Shown here: piece by piece, positions 61,025-64,000 of the stretch
Numbering within the stretch: the stretch's first letter is position 1
Layout of the letters: each line of letters begins with the position of its first letter
Notes under the pieces: generated by a model
What the model was told of the DNA's origin: nothing
Database searches by the model: none
What the model saw: only the letters and a program-made list of their open reading frames with translations
Made by a program: the position numbers and the translations under genes
Origin: a candidate division WOR-3 bacterium
GTDB taxonomy: Bacteria; Hydrothermota; Tepidihabitantia; SM23-42
Assembly: GCA_029858255.1 (NCBI GenBank)
Contig: JAOUFJ010000013.1
Span: forward strand, 1-64,000
Direction: 5' to 3'
Length of the DNA: 64,000 nucleotides

Positions 61025-61052
61025 TTGACTTTCAGAGAAAAGTAAATATCAT
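61025..61052 (+). promoter_or_regulatory. Promoter of the mreBCD-mrdA operon
   Basis: TTGACT (61025-61030), 16-bp spacer, TATCAT (61047-61052). AAAGGAGGA then precedes the GTG start of mreB at 61077. Only 18 bp separate its -35 box from that of the divergent small gene. Confidence 0.65.
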
Positions 61053-61076
61053 TCTACTAACAAAGGAGGACCGCAA

Positions 61077-62132
61077 GTGGCATTTAACATATTCTCTGTA
61101 TTACGAGGTATCAGAAGCCAGTTCTTGAGCGACATAGCAATAGACCTGGGCACGCGTACAACCCTCATCTATGTGAATGGCCGCGGCATCGTTCTTGATG
61201 AACCAACAGTTGTCGCGATTGATACGAAAACGAAGAAATGCCTTGCGATCGGAAATGAAGCAAAGCAAATGCTGGGCAGAACACCAAACGACATCAAGGC
61301 AATAAGGCCAATGAAAGACGGGGTCATTGCTGACTTTGAGATGGTTGAATTGCTGCTGCGTATTTTCATTGAAAGAGTTCAGAAAAAACGCCTTTTTACG
61401 CGCCCGCGTGTTCTGATCTGTGTACCATCTGGCATAACCGAAGTCGAAAAGAGAGCGGTCAGAGATTCTGCCGAAGCGGCAGGCGCGCGCGAAGTCTTCC
61501 TCGTGCCCGAGCCAATTTCTGCCGCGATAGGAATCGGTCTACCCGTCCATTCACCAATCGGAAATATGATCGTCGACATAGGTGGTGGTACGACAGAAAT
61601 TGCCGTCATCGCTCTATCTGGCATCGTGACGAACAGCTCTATCCGTATTGCCGGTGACGAAATGGATGATGCCATAATCCAGTACATCAAGAAGACCTAC
61701 AATCTCATAATCGGAGAGCAAACTGCCGAGAATATCAAAGTCGGGATAGGCAATGCGTTCCCGACCGTTGAAGAAAAAACCCTCGAGGTCAAAGGACGTG
61801 ACCTTGTATCAGGCATCCCAAAAACGGTGAAACTCACCAGCCACGAGGTGCGGGAAGCCATTCAGGAACCTCTGTCGATGATCTCAGAAACGATACGGCT
61901 CACCCTTGAGAAAACCCCTCCGGAACTTGCTGCGGACATCGTAAATAACGGTATATACATGGCCGGTGGTGGTTCACTCCTGAAAGGCATCGATACCCTG
62001 GTCAGAGAAGAGACCAATCTGCCAGTGACGATCGCCGATGAACCGAACAAGGTCGTGGTCATAGGTGCGGGAAAGATCCTCGAAGACCTGAATCGGTACG
62101 AAAAGGTCATCTATACAATGAAGCGAGCATAG
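61077..62132 (+). CDS. mreB: Rod shape-determining protein MreB
   Basis: A 351-residue actin homologue that guides cell-wall synthesis at the inner membrane. IAIDLGTRTTLIYVNGRG is the phosphate-1 motif, NMIVDIGGGTTEIAVI is phosphate 2, and IYMAGGGSLLKGID is the adenosine motif. The N-terminal FNIFSVLRGIRSQ is probably an amphipathic membrane anchor. The start is a GTG with a strong AAAGGAGG site. First gene of the elongasome operon. Confidence 0.97.
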   Translation: MAFNIFSVLRGIRSQFLSDIAIDLGTRTTLIYVNGRGIVLDEPTVVAIDTKTKKCLAIGNEAKQMLGRTPNDIKAIRPMKDGVIADFEMVELLLRIFIERVQKKRLFTRPRVLICVPSGITEVEKRAVRDSAEAAGAREVFLVPEPISAAIGIGLPVHSPIGNMIVDIGGGTTEIAVIALSGIVTNSSIRIAGDEMDDAIIQYIKKTYNLIIGEQTAENIKVGIGNAFPTVEEKTLEVKGRDLVSGIPKTVKLTSHEVREAIQEPLSMISETIRLTLEKTPPELAADIVNNGIYMAGGGSLLKGIDTLVREETNLPVTIADEPNKVVVIGAGKILEDLNRYEKVIYTMKRA

Positions 62133-62891
62133 TTGCGTCGTCAGCAGATCATACTTTTCATCCTTCTATTCATTGTATCTACCATACCAGTTTTATTAAG
62201 CGAAAACACCAATCTCAATTTAGCGAGAGACCTTTCGTCATTTCTCCTCTTTCCTTTCCGTATCACGACTGCTTTTGTTGAATACCTCGCTATCTCAAAC
62301 ACCCGCATCGAGAAACTTGAGACTATCGTAAACCAATTGAAGCTCGAGAATGCAACACTAAAGGACCAACTCGTCGTCGACACGACAAATCTGGAATTCA
62401 GGTCGTACATTCTCTTGAAAGCATCGGTGGTGGGCCGTGACCCGCTCAACATAAATGGCTACCTGCACATCGACAGGGGCACTGTGCACGGCGTCTCCGA
62501 AAATCAGACAGTACTCTCGGTCGACGGTTTCGTCGGCAAGATAAGACACGTCGGGCCGTCCAGCAGCATCGTTGAGACAATCGAAAACCGAGGCTTCACG
62601 GTCAGTGCAATCGATGTGAGCACCGGCATTCACGGTATCGTGAAGAAACAAGAGAATCTCATGTTTCTTTATATCCGTCATAACGATGCAATTGGTATTG
62701 GTGATTCGATAACGACCTCGGGAATGAGCGAAATATTCCCAAAAGGTATTTTGATCGGCAACGTCCACACCATCTCTGAATCCGAGGATATGTTCTTCAA
62801 AAACGTATACATCACTCCGGCTTCCCAGATTAACAGGCTGGTGTCAGTGTACGTAGTCCAAGATACTTTGACAAATCCCGCAAGGAACTGA
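62133..62891 (+). CDS. mreC: Rod shape-determining protein MreC
   Basis: A 252-residue membrane protein. A membrane helix near the N-terminus (IILFILLFIVSTIPVLL) is followed by a coiled coil (RIEKLETIVNQLKLENATLKDQL) and a beta-sandwich periplasmic part (VVGRDPLNINGYLHIDRG, VLSVDGFVGKIRHVG). MreC links MreB to penicillin-binding protein 2. The start is a TTG directly after the mreB stop, a weak start that may reduce its level. Confidence 0.9.
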   Translation: MRRQQIILFILLFIVSTIPVLLSENTNLNLARDLSSFLLFPFRITTAFVEYLAISNTRIEKLETIVNQLKLENATLKDQLVVDTTNLEFRSYILLKASVVGRDPLNINGYLHIDRGTVHGVSENQTVLSVDGFVGKIRHVGPSSSIVETIENRGFTVSAIDVSTGIHGIVKKQENLMFLYIRHNDAIGIGDSITTSGMSEIFPKGILIGNVHTISESEDMFFKNVYITPASQINRLVSVYVVQDTLTNPARN

Positions 62892-62893
62892 AA

Positions 62894-63319
62894 ATGATCC
62901 GCTATTTACTCTATTTTCTTGCCTTGTACCTCAGTCTGCCTTTCAACAGCACAATTGAAATTGCCACAATAATCGTATTCTTTGTCATCATGAAAGAGGA
63001 TGCACGCTTTGCCCTTATCTTTGCTTTCGCGACTGGTCTTTTGACCGACCTCTACTATCCCGTTCGACTCGGGGTCAACGCCATCGTCTATATTTCTCTG
63101 ACCCAGTTACTGCTCTATCTGAAGAGATTCCTTGTACTGAACCCGCTCACCACCATCGCCACATTCACCGTCTTGTATCTCGTCAAAACCGCTGCTCTCA
63201 ATGTCTTTGTCTCGGCGCACATTGATGCTGCCCGGATAATATTTACGATTCTCATATTCTTCCCTATTGTTTTTTTGCTGAATAGAATCGGCTACGGTAT
63301 ATGGATGAAAAAGCAATAA
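62894..63319 (+). CDS. mreD: Rod shape-determining protein MreD
   Basis: A 141-residue integral membrane protein with several hydrophobic helices (YLLYFLALYLSLPF, DARFALIFAFATGLLTDLYYP, LTTIATFTVLYLVKTAAL, IIFTILIFFPIVFLLN). The size, topology and position between mreC and mrdA identify it as MreD. It overlaps the mrdA start by 19 bases. Confidence 0.87.
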   Translation: MIRYLLYFLALYLSLPFNSTIEIATIIVFFVIMKEDARFALIFAFATGLLTDLYYPVRLGVNAIVYISLTQLLLYLKRFLVLNPLTTIATFTVLYLVKTAALNVFVSAHIDAARIIFTILIFFPIVFLLNRIGYGIWMKKQ

Positions 63320-64000
63320 CTTTCAAAGCAATTCGAAATCTCATTTTTGCACTCGCCGCAATTATTGTTCTCTGGAGCATCAAGCTTCAGATTTTTGAAG
63401 GCAAAAAGTACTCACGCCTTTCCGAAGAAAACCGCATCAGGCGAAACTTTGACCCGGCACCACGCGGACGGATCCTGGACCGGAACGGCAAGGAAATCGC
63501 CAACACCAGACCTGGTTTCTACGTATCGGTTGTAAGGGCCGTGATCGATCAGAAGACGCTCAGCGCTCTCTCCAGCATCCTGGGCATCAAGGAAGAAGAG
63601 ATCATCGAGAAAAGCCGGATCGAAAAGAACTCCTTCAGCCCGGTCAAAATAGCCCATGACATATCATACGGGCAACTCTCCCTGATCGAAGAGCAAGCGG
63701 ATGCCTTCAGTGGCGTTGAGGTGGGTGTCGAACCACTCAGGAATTACCCCCACGGCGAATTGTTCTTTCACGTTGTAGGTTATGTCGGTGAAATAACCTG
63801 CGAGGAAATCGAAAAAGACAGAACGTATATATTGGGTGATTACATAGGTAAACTGGGTCTGGAGCGATACTACGAGAATATTCTAAGAGGAACCAACGGC
63901 ATTGAGTATGTTGAAGTCGATGCCCGTGGAAAGGAAGTGAGCAAGATCACCGAGAAAAGAAGCATCCCGCCGACCGCGGGGGTAGATCTCATTACGACGA
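63301..64000 (+). CDS. mrdA: Penicillin-binding protein 2, 3' end outside the window
   Basis: A partial class B penicillin-binding protein. The reading frame starts at the ATG at 63301 and runs open to the last base (about 233 residues seen). A membrane helix near residues 13-26 (LIFALAAIIVLWSI) is followed by the dimerisation domain signature PAPRGRILDRNGKEIANTRPG and VVGYVGEI. The transpeptidase active site lies beyond the window. It overlaps mreD by 19 bases and completes an mreB-C-D-mrdA operon. Confidence 0.92.
   Translation, partial: MDEKAITFKAIRNLIFALAAIIVLWSIKLQIFEGKKYSRLSEENRIRRNFDPAPRGRILDRNGKEIANTRPGFYVSVVRAVIDQKTLSALSSILGIKEEEIIEKSRIEKNSFSPVKIAHDISYGQLSLIEEQADAFSGVEVGVEPLRNYPHGELFFHVVGYVGEITCEEIEKDRTYILGDYIGKLGLERYYENILRGTNGIEYVEVDARGKEVSKITEKRSIPPTAGVDLITT

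Noticed and set aside
60637-61128. Plus-strand reading frame of 163 codons over the mreB promoter region
   Set aside because: It overlaps the mreB start and its promoter, lies opposite the small basic gene, has no protein-like features and no ribosome site.

Overview
The window looks like part of the chromosome of an anaerobic, Gram-negative-type bacterium, probably an uncultured member of the FCB or a related candidate group (a WOR-3/Stahlbacteria- or TA06-like lineage is my best guess). The evidence is an LptE-like outer-membrane lipoprotein, secreted proteins with Por/T9SS-type C-terminal domains, a cytoplasmic Hdr-Mvh hydrogenase system, many radical SAM and Fe-S proteins, GTP-dependent PEP carboxykinase and an mre operon. 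No rRNA, tRNA, CRISPR array, transposase or prophage gene was seen.

Layout. (1) 1-11240, plus strand: end of a lipoate ligase, then hdrC-hdrB-hdrA(with a fused MvhD domain), mvhG-mvhA, the hydrogenase maturation protease, two radical SAM proteins and tyrS. (2) 11251-22571, minus strand: a tandem array of four paralogous secreted proteins, then a large MalT-like ATPase/TPR/BTAD regulator. (3) 22800-24776: priA. (4) 24773-38789, minus strand: a long tightly packed envelope block. In transcription order it holds two M42 aminopeptidases, an M23 endopeptidase, two GDP-sugar dehydratase/reductase-type enzymes, a GT4 glycosyltransferase, TPR proteins, LptE, an S9 peptidase, a membrane-anchored methyltransferase and a GT2/sugar-transferase fusion that has its own promoter. 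(5) 38880-49441, plus strand: a glycine-rich secreted protein, a zinc-ribbon protein, PEP carboxykinase, a three-gene CMD-LUD-nitrilase operon, a zinc-ribbon histidine kinase with an NtrC-type regulator, and glutamate dehydrogenase. (6) 49635-58075: a ten-gene operon of NuoE, a sensory-hydrogenase-like protein with DRTGG, HATPase and PHP partners, a thioredoxin-like ferredoxin, a NuoF-GltD fusion and a short NuoG-like protein. It is followed by a four-helix-bundle gene inside inverted repeats and a glutamate-synthase FMN-domain protein. (7) 60331-64000: HU, a new 56-residue basic protein, and mreB-mreC-mreD-mrdA.

How it works together. Hdr-Mvh predicts H2-driven, flavin-based electron bifurcation to ferredoxin and an unknown disulfide or other acceptor. 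The 49635-58075 operon has all the modules of an Stn-type (Sporomusa-type Nfn) bifurcating transhydrogenase, but with the GltD domain moved onto NuoF. It sits between glutamate dehydrogenase and a GltB-like protein, so ferredoxin, NADH and NADPH pools and glutamate metabolism may be linked here. No catalytic [FeFe] hydrogenase subunit is present, only a sensor-like homologue.

Most unusual signals. (a) Several genes have a consensus sigma-70-type promoter whose -10 box ends about 6 nt before an ATG or GTG, which implies leaderless mRNAs and changes the annotated starts. (b) The four-helix-bundle gene is tightly framed by 21-bp inverted repeats (19/21 matches), like a 23S rRNA intervening sequence moved into an mRNA. 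(c) Heptanucleotide-period repeats cover gene ends at 58061 and 60228-60339 and recur inside the coding linkers of the secreted paralogues. (d) The transhydrogenase operon has a rearranged domain order and carries a sensor module.
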